From Actinomycetota bacterium (GTDB lineage Bacteria; Actinomycetota; AC-67), in assembly GCA_040905475.1 (NCBI GenBank), contig JBBDRM010000136.1:18643-82642 (forward strand): a stretch of 64,000 nt of DNA, read 5' to 3'. Made by a program: the position numbers and the translations under genes. The notes beneath the pieces are model-generated. The model worked only from the letters and a program-made list of their open reading frames with translations, searched no databases and had not been told where the DNA came from. Shown here one piece after another: positions 16,696 to 26,005 of the stretch (position 1 is its first letter; the number at the start of each line of letters is the position of its first letter).

Positions 16696-16760
16696 TTGAA
16701 CGCCTCCCCTCGACGCGAGGCGCAGCATACCGACCGCGCGCCTCCGGTACGATTCCCGGT

Positions 16761-18122
16761 GTGACCGCGTCCGAGACGCTCGCCGAGTTCTGTACGACCC
16801 TCCGCTTCGAGTCGATCCCGGCAGCGACCATCCACGCCGCGAAACGACACGCGCTCGACACGCTCGGTGTGGCGCTGGCGGCCGCCGCGAATGGGGTGGC
16901 CCACCCGATCGTCGATGCCGTGCGGGCGTGGGCCGGCGCGCGTGAGGCGAGCGTGGTCGGGCACGACTTCGGCGCCGCTGCGCCGCACGCTGCCCTCGCG
17001 AACGGCACCTTGGCGCACGCGCTCGATTTCGACGACACGCACGTCGAGTCGGTGGTTCATCCCAGCGCGTTCGTCGTGCCGGCCGCTTTGGCCGTCGCGG
17101 AGGAGTCGGGGGCGAACGGCCGGGCGCTGTTGTGCTCTGCCGTCGCAGGCTACGAGGTGTCGACCAGGATCGGCGCGGCCGCGCCGGGACGGTTCCATGC
17201 GCGAGGCTTGCACACGACCGGGATCGCGGGAACGTTCGGCGCGGCGGCCGTCGCAGGCGCGCTATGGGGGCTGACCTCGTCGCAGATCACGAACGCGTTC
17301 GGGATCGCAGGGTCACAGTCGAGCGGCCTGTTCGCCTACCTGGCCGACGGATCCGAGACGAAGCGGTTCCACGCGGGGTGGGCCTCGCAAGCCGGTATCG
17401 TCGCCGCCGACCTGGCGCGCCGGGGATTCACCGGGCCCCGGACGATCTTCGAGGGGCCGCACGGGTTGTTCGACGCGTTCCTCGCCGGCGAGAGCCACGA
17501 TCCCGAGCGGCTCGTCCGCGGCCTCGGCGAAGAATGGGAGACGACCCGGATCGCGATCAAGCCGTATCCCGCGTGCCACTTCGTGCACGCGTTCATGGAC
17601 GCGGCGGTCGGGCTCGGCGTCCGCGCGGGGGACGTCGAGGAGATCACGTGCTCGATCGCATCGCCGGCTGCCGGCATCGTCGCGGAGCCTCGCGACGGAC
17701 GTTTGCACCCGACGACGACCTACGCGGCACAGTTCTCGCTCCCGTTCGCGGTCGCTTCCGCGATCGTCGGCGGACGCGAAGGGCTGGACCTGTTCGGCGA
17801 TGAGGCGCGAACGGACAAGCGCGTTCTGGCGCTGGCCGAGCGCGTCCATCACCGCCGAGACGATTCGCTGCCGTTCCCCAAGACCTTCGGCGGACGCATC
17901 ACGATCCAGCTTCGGGACGGACGGCTGCGGGAAGCCGACGAGCTCGTCAATCGCGGACACCCCGACCGGCCGCTGAGCGACGACGAGGTCGTCGCGAAGT
18001 TCACGTCCAACGCGCGGCGGCGGCTGGACGCCGGCGCCGTCCAAAAGGTCGCCGACACGGTGTGGCGGCTCGAGGAGCTCGACTCGGTCGATGAGCTGGC
18101 CGGGCTCGTGCAGGTTTCGTGA
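16761..18122 (+). CDS. MmgE/PrpD family protein
   Basis: This 453-residue protein belongs to the MmgE/PrpD fold (2-methylcitrate dehydratase and relatives). Typical pieces are H-A-L-D-T-L-G-V-A-L, A-N-G-T-L-A-H-A-L-D-F-D-D-T-H near residue 85, the G-I-A-G-S-Q-S-S-G-L block, and K-P-Y-P-A-C-H-F-V-H-A near 270. Members dehydrate or isomerise hydroxy-acids, and many are not true methylcitrate dehydratases. No prpB or prpC is nearby, so a propionate role is not supported. It starts at GTG and ends overlapping the thioesterase (GTGA). Confidence 0.88.
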   Translation: MTASETLAEFCTTLRFESIPAATIHAAKRHALDTLGVALAAAANGVAHPIVDAVRAWAGAREASVVGHDFGAAAPHAALANGTLAHALDFDDTHVESVVHPSAFVVPAALAVAEESGANGRALLCSAVAGYEVSTRIGAAAPGRFHARGLHTTGIAGTFGAAAVAGALWGLTSSQITNAFGIAGSQSSGLFAYLADGSETKRFHAGWASQAGIVAADLARRGFTGPRTIFEGPHGLFDAFLAGESHDPERLVRGLGEEWETTRIAIKPYPACHFVHAFMDAAVGLGVRAGDVEEITCSIASPAAGIVAEPRDGRLHPTTTYAAQFSLPFAVASAIVGGREGLDLFGDEARTDKRVLALAERVHHRRDDSLPFPKTFGGRITIQLRDGRLREADELVNRGHPDRPLSDDEVVAKFTSNARRRLDAGAVQKVADTVWRLEELDSVDELAGLVQVS

Positions 18123-18535
18123 CCGGACACCACGGCTTCATCGAGAACCTCGGCATCGTGAACGGGCCGTTCGGAGACGGCCGCTCAACGCTTTCGCTCA
18201 CGATCGGACCGGAGCACATGTCTCCCACCAAGACGGTGCACGGGGCGGTCCTGTACGGCCTCGCCGACACGACCATGGGCTCGGCGATCTGGACACTGCT
18301 CACCGACGGCGAGACCTGCGCGACGATCTCGTGCTCGATCGACTACCTGCACGCGGTCCGCGAAGGGAAGCTGGTCTGTGAGGCCGAGGTCGTTTCCAAG
18401 AGCCACCGCACGGCGCTGGCGCGCGCCGTGATCAAGGACGGCAACGGCGAGCCGGTGGCGCAGGCGTCGGCCGCTTTCTGGGTTGGCCCCGCCGACGGGC
18501 GTCGGGCCGGGCGCGGCGAAGGCCGCCGGCGCTGA
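18119..18535 (+). CDS. PaaI-type hotdog thioesterase
   Basis: This 138-residue hotdog-fold protein has the family motif T-V-H-G-A-V-L-Y-G-L-A-D-T near residue 40 and a later S-I-D-Y-L-H strand, as in PaaI/YbgC-type acyl-CoA thioesterases. The GTG start overlaps the MmgE/PrpD stop, so the two are coupled and may act on the same acyl-CoA substrate. The Arg/Gly-rich last 12 residues are probably an unstructured tail. Confidence 0.82.
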   Translation: MTGHHGFIENLGIVNGPFGDGRSTLSLTIGPEHMSPTKTVHGAVLYGLADTTMGSAIWTLLTDGETCATISCSIDYLHAVREGKLVCEAEVVSKSHRTALARAVIKDGNGEPVAQASAAFWVGPADGRRAGRGEGRRR

Positions 18536-18539
18536 AGGA

Positions 18540-19514
18540 TCAGCCGCGCTCGAAGTGCGGCATGACCTCGGTCGCGAACCGCTCCACCGAATCGGTCGCG
18601 GGATAGTCCGGATACCAGTTGATGAAGCCGCTCGCGCCGAGCTCGACGTAGGTGCCGACCTTATCGATCACCTCTTGCGCCGTCCCGATGAGACCGCCCT
18701 GGCGTCGCGATTCCGCCGCCTCGCCCCACAGCGAAGGGAATTGGGTGAGCAGCCGCTGCACATCGGCCTCGTCCTTGCCGATCAGGCAGTCTTGATGGAG
18801 CGTCATGCGGATCGAGGCGGGATCCCTGCCGACCTTCTCACAGTGTGAGAACAGGATGTCGCGCTTGCGCTCCCATTCGTGCGGCTTCCCGCTGAAGTTC
18901 GAGTAGTCGGCGTGCTGGGCCACGATCCGCAGCGTCACCTTCTCTCCTCCGCCGCCGATCCACAGCGGCGGACGTGGCGACTGGAGCGGCTTCGGGTCGC
19001 AGAAGGCGTCCTTCACGCTCGCGTAGCGGCCCTCATACGTCGCCTTCTCGTCCGACCACATCCGTTTGAGGATCTCGATCGTGTCTGCGAGGTAGCCGAG
19101 CCGATCCCGCGGCTCGGGGAATCCGTAGCCGTAGGCGTTGAACTCGTCCCAGTACCAGCCGGCGCCCACCCCCATCTGCAGCCGTCCGTTCGAAGCCACG
19201 TCCACGCACGCCGAGATCTTCGCGAGGTACGCCGCGTTCCGGTACGGCGTGCACGTCACCATCTGCCCGAGCAACACGCGTTCGGTGCGCTCGGCGAACG
19301 CCATCATCGCCGTCCAGCACTCGAACACCGGCGTCGCGATGGGCGGGGGCGGGATGTTGTGGAAGTGGTCGTAGAGCCAGATCGAGTCGTACCCGACGCG
19401 CTCGCAGAGCCGAGCCGTCTCGATCATGGCGCGGTAAGCCGTGCGCGAGTCCAGTCCTTGGAACTCGCCCTTCCAGCCTTGGGGGACGAGGGCTCCGAAA
19501 TGGATCGGAGCCAA
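18540..19514 (-). CDS. LLM class F420-dependent oxidoreductase, TTG start
   Basis: This 324-residue luciferase-like monooxygenase-fold protein contains N-G-R-L-Q-M-G-V-G-A-G-W-Y-W-D-E-F and P-R-P-P-L-W-I-G-G-G-G-E, the signature of the subfamily that binds F420. The protein-like sequence begins at A-P-I-H-F-G-A-L-V-P, directly after a TTG at 19514 that lies two bases beyond the upstream stop codon and has AAGGTGA about 10 bases before it. The TTG start is therefore favoured, with coupling to the upstream gene. The substrate is unknown. Confidence 0.84.
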   Translation of the reverse strand: MAPIHFGALVPQGWKGEFQGLDSRTAYRAMIETARLCERVGYDSIWLYDHFHNIPPPPIATPVFECWTAMMAFAERTERVLLGQMVTCTPYRNAAYLAKISACVDVASNGRLQMGVGAGWYWDEFNAYGYGFPEPRDRLGYLADTIEILKRMWSDEKATYEGRYASVKDAFCDPKPLQSPRPPLWIGGGGEKVTLRIVAQHADYSNFSGKPHEWERKRDILFSHCEKVGRDPASIRMTLHQDCLIGKDEADVQRLLTQFPSLWGEAAESRRQGGLIGTAQEVIDKVGTYVELGASGFINWYPDYPATDSVERFATEVMPHFERG

Positions 19515-19516
19515 AG

Positions 19517-20107
19517 TTAGGCGATCACCTTCGCTCCCGAGGGCTCCCAGATGAACGTCTCCCAGTCGAGTCCCTCGGTCTTGGCGCGCTTGTTGAACTC
19601 GTCGCCCACCTTCTCGGACGTTTCGTGGAACGCGTCGTGGTTGTCCCACTCTTCGAGATCGAGCACGAGCGACGGGTTGCCCTCGCGCCGGAACGCCTGC
19701 GTCGAGTGCAGGCCCTTGGGCCGATCCATGCCGGCGTACCAAGCCACGGCGCCCTTGAAGGCCTCCCAATCCGGAGGCGAGACGGTCATCCAGACCACCG
19801 TGCTGCGTACCCCGTCGCTCTCGACGACCGGCGCATCGGAAGGCGTCCACACCTCTGTGATCCAGCCGCTGAAGTCTGCCTTGGCGCGGGTGCCGAACTC
19901 CTCGCCCACCTCGTCTGAGGCCTTGTGGTAGGAGTCGTGATCGTCCCACTCTTCGATGAGGAGGACGTGGTTCTGATCTCCTTTCTGCCGGTAGGAACGC
20001 GACCAGTGGAGTCCGGCGGCTCGATCCTCGCCGGCGTACCAGTCGAGCGCCCCTTTGAACGAATCCCAGTCGGAGACGGGCCCACGCATCGTTACCAGTA
20101 CGGTCAT
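19517..20107 (-). CDS. Tandem-duplicated ABM-like (dimeric alpha-beta barrel) protein
   Basis: This 196-residue protein is made of two similar halves of about 95 residues. Each has W-D/E-x-F-K-G-A, W-Y-A-G-x-D-R, G-L-H, then E-E-W-D-x-H-D near its end, followed by E-F-x-x-R-A-K. The pattern resembles antibiotic-biosynthesis-monooxygenase (ABM) folds, which normally act as dimers; the fusion would make one chain do the work of two. Function is unknown. It is coupled to the downstream F420-type oxidoreductase and may act on the same compound. Confidence 0.75.
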   Translation of the reverse strand: MTVLVTMRGPVSDWDSFKGALDWYAGEDRAAGLHWSRSYRQKGDQNHVLLIEEWDDHDSYHKASDEVGEEFGTRAKADFSGWITEVWTPSDAPVVESDGVRSTVVWMTVSPPDWEAFKGAVAWYAGMDRPKGLHSTQAFRREGNPSLVLDLEEWDNHDAFHETSEKVGDEFNKRAKTEGLDWETFIWEPSGAKVIA

Positions 20108-20144
20108 CGCGCCCTCCTCGGTCTCGATCCTGGTCGTGAAGCTA

Positions 20145-21569
20145 TCACTCCCCGGGTTTTGCGAACAGGTCGTTCTGCACAGAGCGGCGGGCGAGCGCGC
20201 GGTCGGGATCGCGGAAGTCCGTTCGCTGGTGCACGCCGCGGCTCTCCCGGCGCTTCAGGGCCGCGCCGGCGATACCGAGACAGAGATCCCGGTGGAGAGA
20301 GTCCGGCAAGCGCTCGAGCGCGTCGATGAGGCCGCGCAGGCGCATCTCGTCGCGGAACGGGCCGCAGCCGTCCCACATGAGCCGTGGGATGTTCACGTCG
20401 TGCGGCGTCAGGCGGACCGGGGGCGGCTCCGGTGGCGCTCCGGCATCCGGCGGCTCTTCGTCGTCGACCATCTCGGCCGCACGCCGCCCGAGGACCACCG
20501 ATTCCAGGAGCGAGTTGCCGGCCATCCGGTTCGCGCCGTGCATGCCGCCCGCGGAGCACTCACCCGCCGCGAACAACCCGGGGATGCTGGTCCGTCCACC
20601 GGCGTCGACGGCCACGCCGCCGATGAAATAGTGCGCCGCGGGCGAGACGGGAAGCGGCTGGGTGCCAGGATCGAACCCTCGTGATCGCGCGCCGGCGATC
20701 ACGGTTGGGAACCGCTCCTCGAGCCGTTCGATGCTCCGACAGTCGAGGAAGACGCGACCCCGCTCGAGGATCGCCTTCGCCACCACGTGTCGCGGGCCGA
20801 GCTCGTCGACGAATCGTTCGCCGCGCTCGTCTATCAGCGTCGCCCCATCCCCGCGCAACGCCTCGGTGAGGAGCACGCGACCGGGCCTCCCATCGTCCAA
20901 GGCCGTCGGATGGAACTGCATGAACTCCAGGTCGGCCAGCCTCGCGCCCGCGGCCATCGCCAGGGCGATGCCGTCTCCCGTCGCGCCCGGCGCGTTCGTC
21001 GTCGCCGCCCAGAGCGCTCCCGCGCCGCCCGTCGCCAGAAGCACGCCGCGGCCGAGCACAGGACCGTCGTCGGTGAGCACGCCCGCGCAGCGGCCGTCCG
21101 CGACGAGCAGCGCCACGGCGCGCGAGAGGATCCGGGTGGCGCGGCCGCGCGCGGACTCGCGCAGCGCACGGACGATCTCGAAGCCGGTGGCGTCGGTGGC
21201 GTGCACGCTGCGACCGACGGTCTGGCCGCCTTCACGCGCCAGATCGCGCGCGCCGTCCGGCGCACGATCGAAGCGGCAGCCGAGCTTCTCCAGCCACGCC
21301 ACGACGTCGGGCCCTTCGCCGCAGATGTCCCGCACGATCGTCTCGTCGCACAGCCCGGCGCCGGCCGCGATCGTGTCGGTCGCGTGGAGCTCGACCGAGT
21401 CCGCCGGGCCGACCGCGGCCGCGATCCCACCCTGGGCGAGCGGCGATGAACCCGCGCCCGCCTCACCCTTGTCGACCACGGCGATCCGCGTTCCGTCGGG
21501 CGCCGACAAAGCGCATGCCAGCCCGGCGATACCGCCGCCGACGATGACGATGTCGTAGGGCTGGGACAC
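20145..21569 (-). CDS. nadB: L-aspartate oxidase
   Basis: This 474-residue flavoprotein oxidises L-aspartate to iminoaspartate, the first step of de novo NAD synthesis. The FAD-binding V-I-V-G-G-G-I-A-G-L-A is at the N-terminus, followed by S-S-P-L-A-Q-G-G-I-A-A, E-F-M-Q-F-H-P-T-A, and P-A-A-H-Y-F-I-G-G-V, all typical of NadB and its fumarate reductase relatives. Length and C-terminal helical domain fit NadB better than FrdA/SdhA. nadA and nadC are not adjacent. It starts at GTG (21569) and diverges from a cyclase-ATPase gene. Confidence 0.93.
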   Translation of the reverse strand: MSQPYDIVIVGGGIAGLACALSAPDGTRIAVVDKGEAGAGSSPLAQGGIAAAVGPADSVELHATDTIAAGAGLCDETIVRDICGEGPDVVAWLEKLGCRFDRAPDGARDLAREGGQTVGRSVHATDATGFEIVRALRESARGRATRILSRAVALLVADGRCAGVLTDDGPVLGRGVLLATGGAGALWAATTNAPGATGDGIALAMAAGARLADLEFMQFHPTALDDGRPGRVLLTEALRGDGATLIDERGERFVDELGPRHVVAKAILERGRVFLDCRSIERLEERFPTVIAGARSRGFDPGTQPLPVSPAAHYFIGGVAVDAGGRTSIPGLFAAGECSAGGMHGANRMAGNSLLESVVLGRRAAEMVDDEEPPDAGAPPEPPPVRLTPHDVNIPRLMWDGCGPFRDEMRLRGLIDALERLPDSLHRDLCLGIAGAALKRRESRGVHQRTDFRDPDRALARRSVQNDLFAKPGE

Positions 21570-21594
21570 GGTGCCGCGAGGCTACACTGCCTCC

Positions 21595-24500
21595 GTGCCG
21601 GTCTGCGCGAACTGCAACGAGGACAACCCAGAGCGGGCGAAGTTCTGCCTCGCCTGCGGCTCCCCGCTGGCAGCCACGGCGCCCGCCCGCGAGGTCCGCA
21701 AGACCGTCACTGTGCTCTTCTCGGACGTCACGGGCTCGACGGCGCTCGGCGAGGCGAACGACCCCGAAGCGATGCGCTCGGTCATGGAGCGGTACTTCGA
21801 CCGGATGAAGCTCGTGATCGAGTCGCACGGCGGCACTGTCGAGAAGTTCATCGGCGACGCCATCATGGCCGTGTTCGGCGTCCCCGAGGTCCACGAAGAT
21901 GACGCGCTCCGCGCCGTGCGAGCCGCCGGCGAGATGCGCGAGGCGCTCGCGGCCCTCAACAGCTCGCTCGAGGGCGAGTTCGGCGCCCGTATCCGTGCGC
22001 GGATCGGCGTGAACACGGGTCCCGTAGTCGCCGGCGACCCGACGGCCGGACAACGGCTCGTGACCGGCGACGCCGTGAACGTTGCCGCGCGGCTCGAACA
22101 GGCGGCGCAGCCGGACGAGATCCTCATCGGTGCGGAGACCTATGGGCTCGTCCGCGGCGCCGTCACGGTCGAGCCCGTCGAGCCTGTCGCGGCGAAGGGG
22201 AAGGCCGACCCGGTTCCCGCTCTCCGGCTCACGGGCGTGACGCCGGGCGCGGCCGGCGTGACGCGGCGGCTGGACGCGCCGATCGTCGGCCGCGAGCACG
22301 AGCTCTCGCTCCTGATGCAAGCCTTCGAGCGAGCCGTCCGAGAGCGTTCCTGTCACCTCTTCACGATCCTCGGCGCCGCCGGCGTCGGGAAATCGCGGCT
22401 CGTCCATGAGGTGATGACCGGACTCGAAGACCAGGCCACGGTTCTGCGCGGACGCTGCCTTCCGTACGGAGACGGCATCACGTTCTTCCCCTTGCTCGAG
22501 GCGATCCCCGAAGCGGCCGGCATCCGCGACGACGATTCCCATGCCGGGGCGCGCTCCAAGATCGAAGCGCTCTGTCGGGGCGAGGAGCATGCGGACCGGA
22601 TCGCGAACGCGATCTGCGAATTACTCGACTTCGCAGAAGGATCGACCTCGCTGGAGGATCAGTTCTGGGCCGTCCGACGGCTCTTCGAGCATCTCGCGCG
22701 GCAGCGGCCGCTCGTCGTCGAGTTCGACGACATCCACTGGGCCGAGCCGAAGTTCCTCGATCTGATCGAGCACATCGCCGACTGGGCGCGCGACGCGCCG
22801 ATCCTCCTGCTGTGTGTGGCCCGTCACGAGCTGCTTGACCGCCGGCAGGGTTGGGGCGGCGGGAAGATGAACGCAACCTCACTCAACCTCGAGCCGCTCA
22901 CCGAGAAGGAGTGCGACCGGCTCGTCGAGTACCTGCTCGGCCGCGCCGAGATCGCCGAAGAGGCGCGCAAGCGCATCACCGAAGCGGCCGAAGGCAACCC
23001 CTTGTTCGTCGAGGAGATGCTCTCGATGCTGATCGAGGATGGTTCGCTCGTCCGCCGGGACGGGCGCTGGGTCCCGGCCGGGGATCTCGGCACCGTCGCC
23101 GTACCCCCCACCATCCAGGCACTCGTTGCGGCGCGGATCGACCGTCTCGGGCCCGGCGAGCGCGCCGCGCTCGAGCGCGCCGCGGTGGCCGGCAAGGTCT
23201 TCTGGCGCGGTGCGGTCCTCGCGTTGTCCCCCACGGAGCAACGCGGTGCCGTCGACACGAACCTGCTCGCGCTCGTACGGAAGGACCTGGTCCGGCACGA
23301 CCGGTCGACCTTCGCCGGCGAGGACGCGTTCCGCTTCCGCCATCTGGTGATCCGCGATGCCGCCTACAACGGGATCGCAAAGCGCGTGCGTGCCGACCTG
23401 CACGAGCGGTTCGCGAACTGGCTCATCGGGTCGACCGGGGAACGCGCAGCGGAATACGAGGAGATCATCGCGTACCACTACGAGCAGGCGTTCCGGAATC
23501 TCGACGAGCTCGGCATCAAGGACGAGCACACGACCGCGCTCGGGATCGAGGCGGGGACGCGCCTGGCCGACGCGGGCCGGCGGGGGCAAGCCCGCGGCGA
23601 CTCCCCGGCCTCGGTCAATCTCATCCGGCGCGCGATGGCCGCACTTCCGCGGAGCCATCCCGCGCGAACCGGCGCGCTGCCGGACCTCATCCTCGCGTAC
23701 CTCAACGTCGGCGGGCTGGATGAGGCCGACGCGGTCGCCGCAGAGCTCCGAGCGATCGCGGACGAAACCCGCGATGAATCGGCGAGCCGGCAGGCCGAGA
23801 TCGGCACGGCGGCGGTCGGTATCTGGCGCGCGACGCCCGGCTCTGCCGCCCGCGCGAGGACCGTCGCGACCGAGGCCATCGCGGCATTCGAACGGATCGG
23901 AGATGATCGCGGGCTCGCGAGCGCCTGGGATCTCCTTTCACAAGCGGAGTGGTTCCGTCTGCGAGCCGGCGACACGGCTGCTGCAGCCGAACGGGCGCTG
24001 GCATATGCGCGTCGGTCCGGGGAACGAGGTCGCGAAGACTCGCTGATCAGCACGCTATGGTTGACGCTGATCTTCGGCCCGACCCCGTGGCGCGAGGCGG
24101 TGCAACGCTCCGAGCAGCTCTTCCGAGAGCACGAAACCCAGTCGATGGAGGCCTCGCACCGAAGCACGCTCGCGAACGCGCTCATGGCAGAGGGGCGCTT
24201 CGACGAAGGACGTCGCGAGAAGGCGACGGCCCGCTCGATAGCCGAAGACCTGGGTCTCGACCTGTGGGCGGCCGGGTTCACGCAAGGGGAAGCCCACCTC
24301 GAGCGCTACGCCGGGGAGCACGAAGCCGCAGCGCGGATCCTCCGCGACGGGGCCGACACCCTCGGGCGGCTCGGCGAGGGAGCGATGCGTTCGACGAATC
24401 TCTCCCACCTCGCGCGCGTTCTCGCGTACCTGGGCCGCTACGACGAAGCCGAGCGTGCGGCCGTCGAGGCGCGAGAGACGGGCGACGAGCTGGATAACGC

Positions 24501-24780
24501 CACGCAGGTTGGATGGCGCACCGCGATGGCGATTGTGACGGCACAGGGGGACGACGCCGCCGAGGCCGAGCGGCTGATCCGAGAGGCCCTCGGCATGCTC
24601 GAGGACAGCGATTTCATCGAGTACCGCGCCGAGGTCCTCATCGATGGAGCCAGCGTCCTTCGTGCCATCGGCCGGCACGACGAAGCCGAGGCCTGGCTGG
24701 CGGAGGCCGAGGAGCTGTACGCGGCGAAGGGCACCCCGGTCATGGTCGACCGAGTGCGCGCGCTGCGCGCAGCTCGGTAA
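21595..24780 (+). CDS. Zinc ribbon-class III cyclase-AAA ATPase-TPR signalling protein
   Basis: This protein has 1,061 residues from the GTG at 21595. Order: a zinc ribbon (C-A-N-C ... C-L-A-C-G, 1-25); a class III cyclase domain (about 38-205) with metal aspartates D44 in F-S-D-V-T-G and D88 in F-I-G-D-A; an AAA/STAND-type ATPase with Walker A G-A-A-G-V-G-K-S at 260-267; and a long helical TPR-like region to the end. Such proteins link a cyclic-nucleotide or ligand-sensing head to a nucleotide-driven switch. No DNA-binding domain is seen. The alternative GTG 24 bases upstream would add non-conserved residues. TACACT six bases before the start may be a -10 of a leaderless promoter. Confidence 0.88.
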   Translation: MPVCANCNEDNPERAKFCLACGSPLAATAPAREVRKTVTVLFSDVTGSTALGEANDPEAMRSVMERYFDRMKLVIESHGGTVEKFIGDAIMAVFGVPEVHEDDALRAVRAAGEMREALAALNSSLEGEFGARIRARIGVNTGPVVAGDPTAGQRLVTGDAVNVAARLEQAAQPDEILIGAETYGLVRGAVTVEPVEPVAAKGKADPVPALRLTGVTPGAAGVTRRLDAPIVGREHELSLLMQAFERAVRERSCHLFTILGAAGVGKSRLVHEVMTGLEDQATVLRGRCLPYGDGITFFPLLEAIPEAAGIRDDDSHAGARSKIEALCRGEEHADRIANAICELLDFAEGSTSLEDQFWAVRRLFEHLARQRPLVVEFDDIHWAEPKFLDLIEHIADWARDAPILLLCVARHELLDRRQGWGGGKMNATSLNLEPLTEKECDRLVEYLLGRAEIAEEARKRITEAAEGNPLFVEEMLSMLIEDGSLVRRDGRWVPAGDLGTVAVPPTIQALVAARIDRLGPGERAALERAAVAGKVFWRGAVLALSPTEQRGAVDTNLLALVRKDLVRHDRSTFAGEDAFRFRHLVIRDAAYNGIAKRVRADLHERFANWLIGSTGERAAEYEEIIAYHYEQAFRNLDELGIKDEHTTALGIEAGTRLADAGRRGQARGDSPASVNLIRRAMAALPRSHPARTGALPDLILAYLNVGGLDEADAVAAELRAIADETRDESASRQAEIGTAAVGIWRATPGSAARARTVATEAIAAFERIGDDRGLASAWDLLSQAEWFRLRAGDTAAAAERALAYARRSGERGREDSLISTLWLTLIFGPTPWREAVQRSEQLFREHETQSMEASHRSTLANALMAEGRFDEGRREKATARSIAEDLGLDLWAAGFTQGEAHLERYAGEHEAAARILRDGADTLGRLGEGAMRSTNLSHLARVLAYLGRYDEAERAAVEARETGDELDNATQVGWRTAMAIVTAQGDDAAEAERLIREALGMLEDSDFIEYRAEVLIDGASVLRAIGRHDEAEAWLAEAEELYAAKGTPVMVDRVRALRAAR

Positions 24781-24784
24781 CGGG

Positions 24785-25138
24785 TCAGATCCGCCAGGCC
24801 GGGCGCAGCCAGGTGCGGCGACCGCAGGCCGGACACTTGATGTAGGCCGGATAGCGCCGCGGCACCGTCAGCCAGAACGGGAACGCGAGCCGCGGCAGCT
24901 CGCGCAGCCGCACGGGTGACTCGCGCTTGCACGACGAGCACTCGAGGATCAGCGTGCCGAGCCGTCCCTGCGTCCGCGCGCCTACTGAGAAGAGCGCCAG
25001 CTTCCCGAGCGGGTCGGGCTCCCGGCTGATCTGTTTGTAGTGCGCGAGCTGGTCTTCGATCAGCTGGCGGTCCCAGTCCGCGGGGTCAGCGCTCCGCGGC
25101 GTCGTGCGCGTCTCGCCGTTCTCCGTTGTTCGCTGCAT
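24785..25138 (-). CDS. Small zinc-ribbon protein, unknown function
   Basis: This 117-residue protein has two cysteine pairs, C-S-S-C near residue 67 and C-P-A-C near 103, that should bind one zinc. The rest is polar with several Arg. The only in-frame start giving the whole domain is the ATG at 25138, inside the last 53 bases of parA in another frame. The overlap implies co-expression with parA. It is not recognised as a named family. Confidence 0.65.
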   Translation of the reverse strand: MQRTTENGETRTTPRSADPADWDRQLIEDQLAHYKQISREPDPLGKLALFSVGARTQGRLGTLILECSSCKRESPVRLRELPRLAFPFWLTVPRRYPAYIKCPACGRRTWLRPAWRI

Positions 25139-25883
25139 CGAGCATGCTCCTCGCGATCTGACGGTACGCCTCGGCGCCCAGGTGTGACGGGGCGAACTTG
25201 AGGATCGATCGCCCTGAACGGGGCGCTTCGGCGAACCGGATCGATTTCCGGATGGGTGGGGAAAGCACGGGAAGGCGGTACCGCCTCCCGACATCGTCCA
25301 GGATCTCCTGGCCGTGCTGCGTGCGGGAATCGTAGAGCGTGGGCAGGATCCCGATCACCTCGAGGCCTTTGTTCGTGAGGCGCCGGACGTCGTCGATCGT
25401 CTCCAGCAGCTGACCGACGCCTCGATGCGCCAGAGCCTCGCACTGCATCGGGATGATCACCGCGTCCGCCGCCGTCAAGGCGTTGATGGTCATCACGCCG
25501 AGCGACGGGGGGCAGTCGAGCAGGATCCAGTCGTAGTGGATCTGGACGTCCTCGAGCGCGGTGCGTAGCGCATACTCACGGCCGGTTCGGGTCAGCAGGT
25601 AGGCCTCGGCGCCGGCGAGGTCGATGTTCGCTGGGACCAGGTCGACCTCGGCGAGCTGGTGGATCGTCTTGCCGATCGGGACGCGGCCCACCAGGACGTC
25701 GTGGATCGTCGTGTCGAGCGCGTCCGAGTCCAGCCCGAGCGAAAAGGTCAGGCAGCCCTGCGGGTCGAGATCGACGAGCAACGCCCGGCTGCCCATCTGC
25801 GCGAACGCAGCACCGAGCGCAAGCGTCGACGTCGTTTTCGCCACGCCACCCTTTTGGTTGGCGAGCGCGATGGTCCGAGCCAC
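25086..25883 (-). CDS. ParA/Soj-family ATPase (orphan)
   Basis: This 265-residue P-loop ATPase has the deviant Walker A K-G-G-V-A-K-T-T at 11-18 with the signature lysine, D-L-D-P-Q-G as the A' motif, and D-C-P-P-S-L-G as Walker B. These are features of ParA proteins that pattern DNA or protein cargo by ATP-dependent dimerisation on the nucleoid. No parB gene is next to it, so it may position something other than a chromosome. It starts at GTG. A long palindrome lies about 90 bp upstream (25971-26005). Confidence 0.88.
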   Translation of the reverse strand: MARTIALANQKGGVAKTTSTLALGAAFAQMGSRALLVDLDPQGCLTFSLGLDSDALDTTIHDVLVGRVPIGKTIHQLAEVDLVPANIDLAGAEAYLLTRTGREYALRTALEDVQIHYDWILLDCPPSLGVMTINALTAADAVIIPMQCEALAHRGVGQLLETIDDVRRLTNKGLEVIGILPTLYDSRTQHGQEILDDVGRRYRLPVLSPPIRKSIRFAEAPRSGRSILKFAPSHLGAEAYRQIARSMLDAANNGERRDAHDAAER

Positions 25884-25970
25884 GGCCCTCCCCTGGCTGC
25901 CCCGGATGTGTCAGCGGGCATCATCCGTCGCGGGCCGCGTTCAGCACAAGAGCGGGAAAACCTAATGTCG

Positions 25971-26005
25971 GACGAACCGGACAACGAAATTTCGTTGTGT
26001 TCGTC
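25971..26005. promoter_or_regulatory. Long nested palindrome upstream of parA
   Basis: ACAACGAAATTTCGTTGT (25981-25998) is a perfect 18-bp palindrome. It is flanked by a second inverted repeat, GACGAAC (25971-25977) and GTTCGTC (25999-26005), offset by three bases on one side. It lies between the aminotransferase stop and parA. It may be a terminator hairpin for the aminotransferase mRNA (no T-run follows) or an operator/partition-like site for ParA. The core is strikingly AT-rich for this DNA. Confidence 0.5.
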
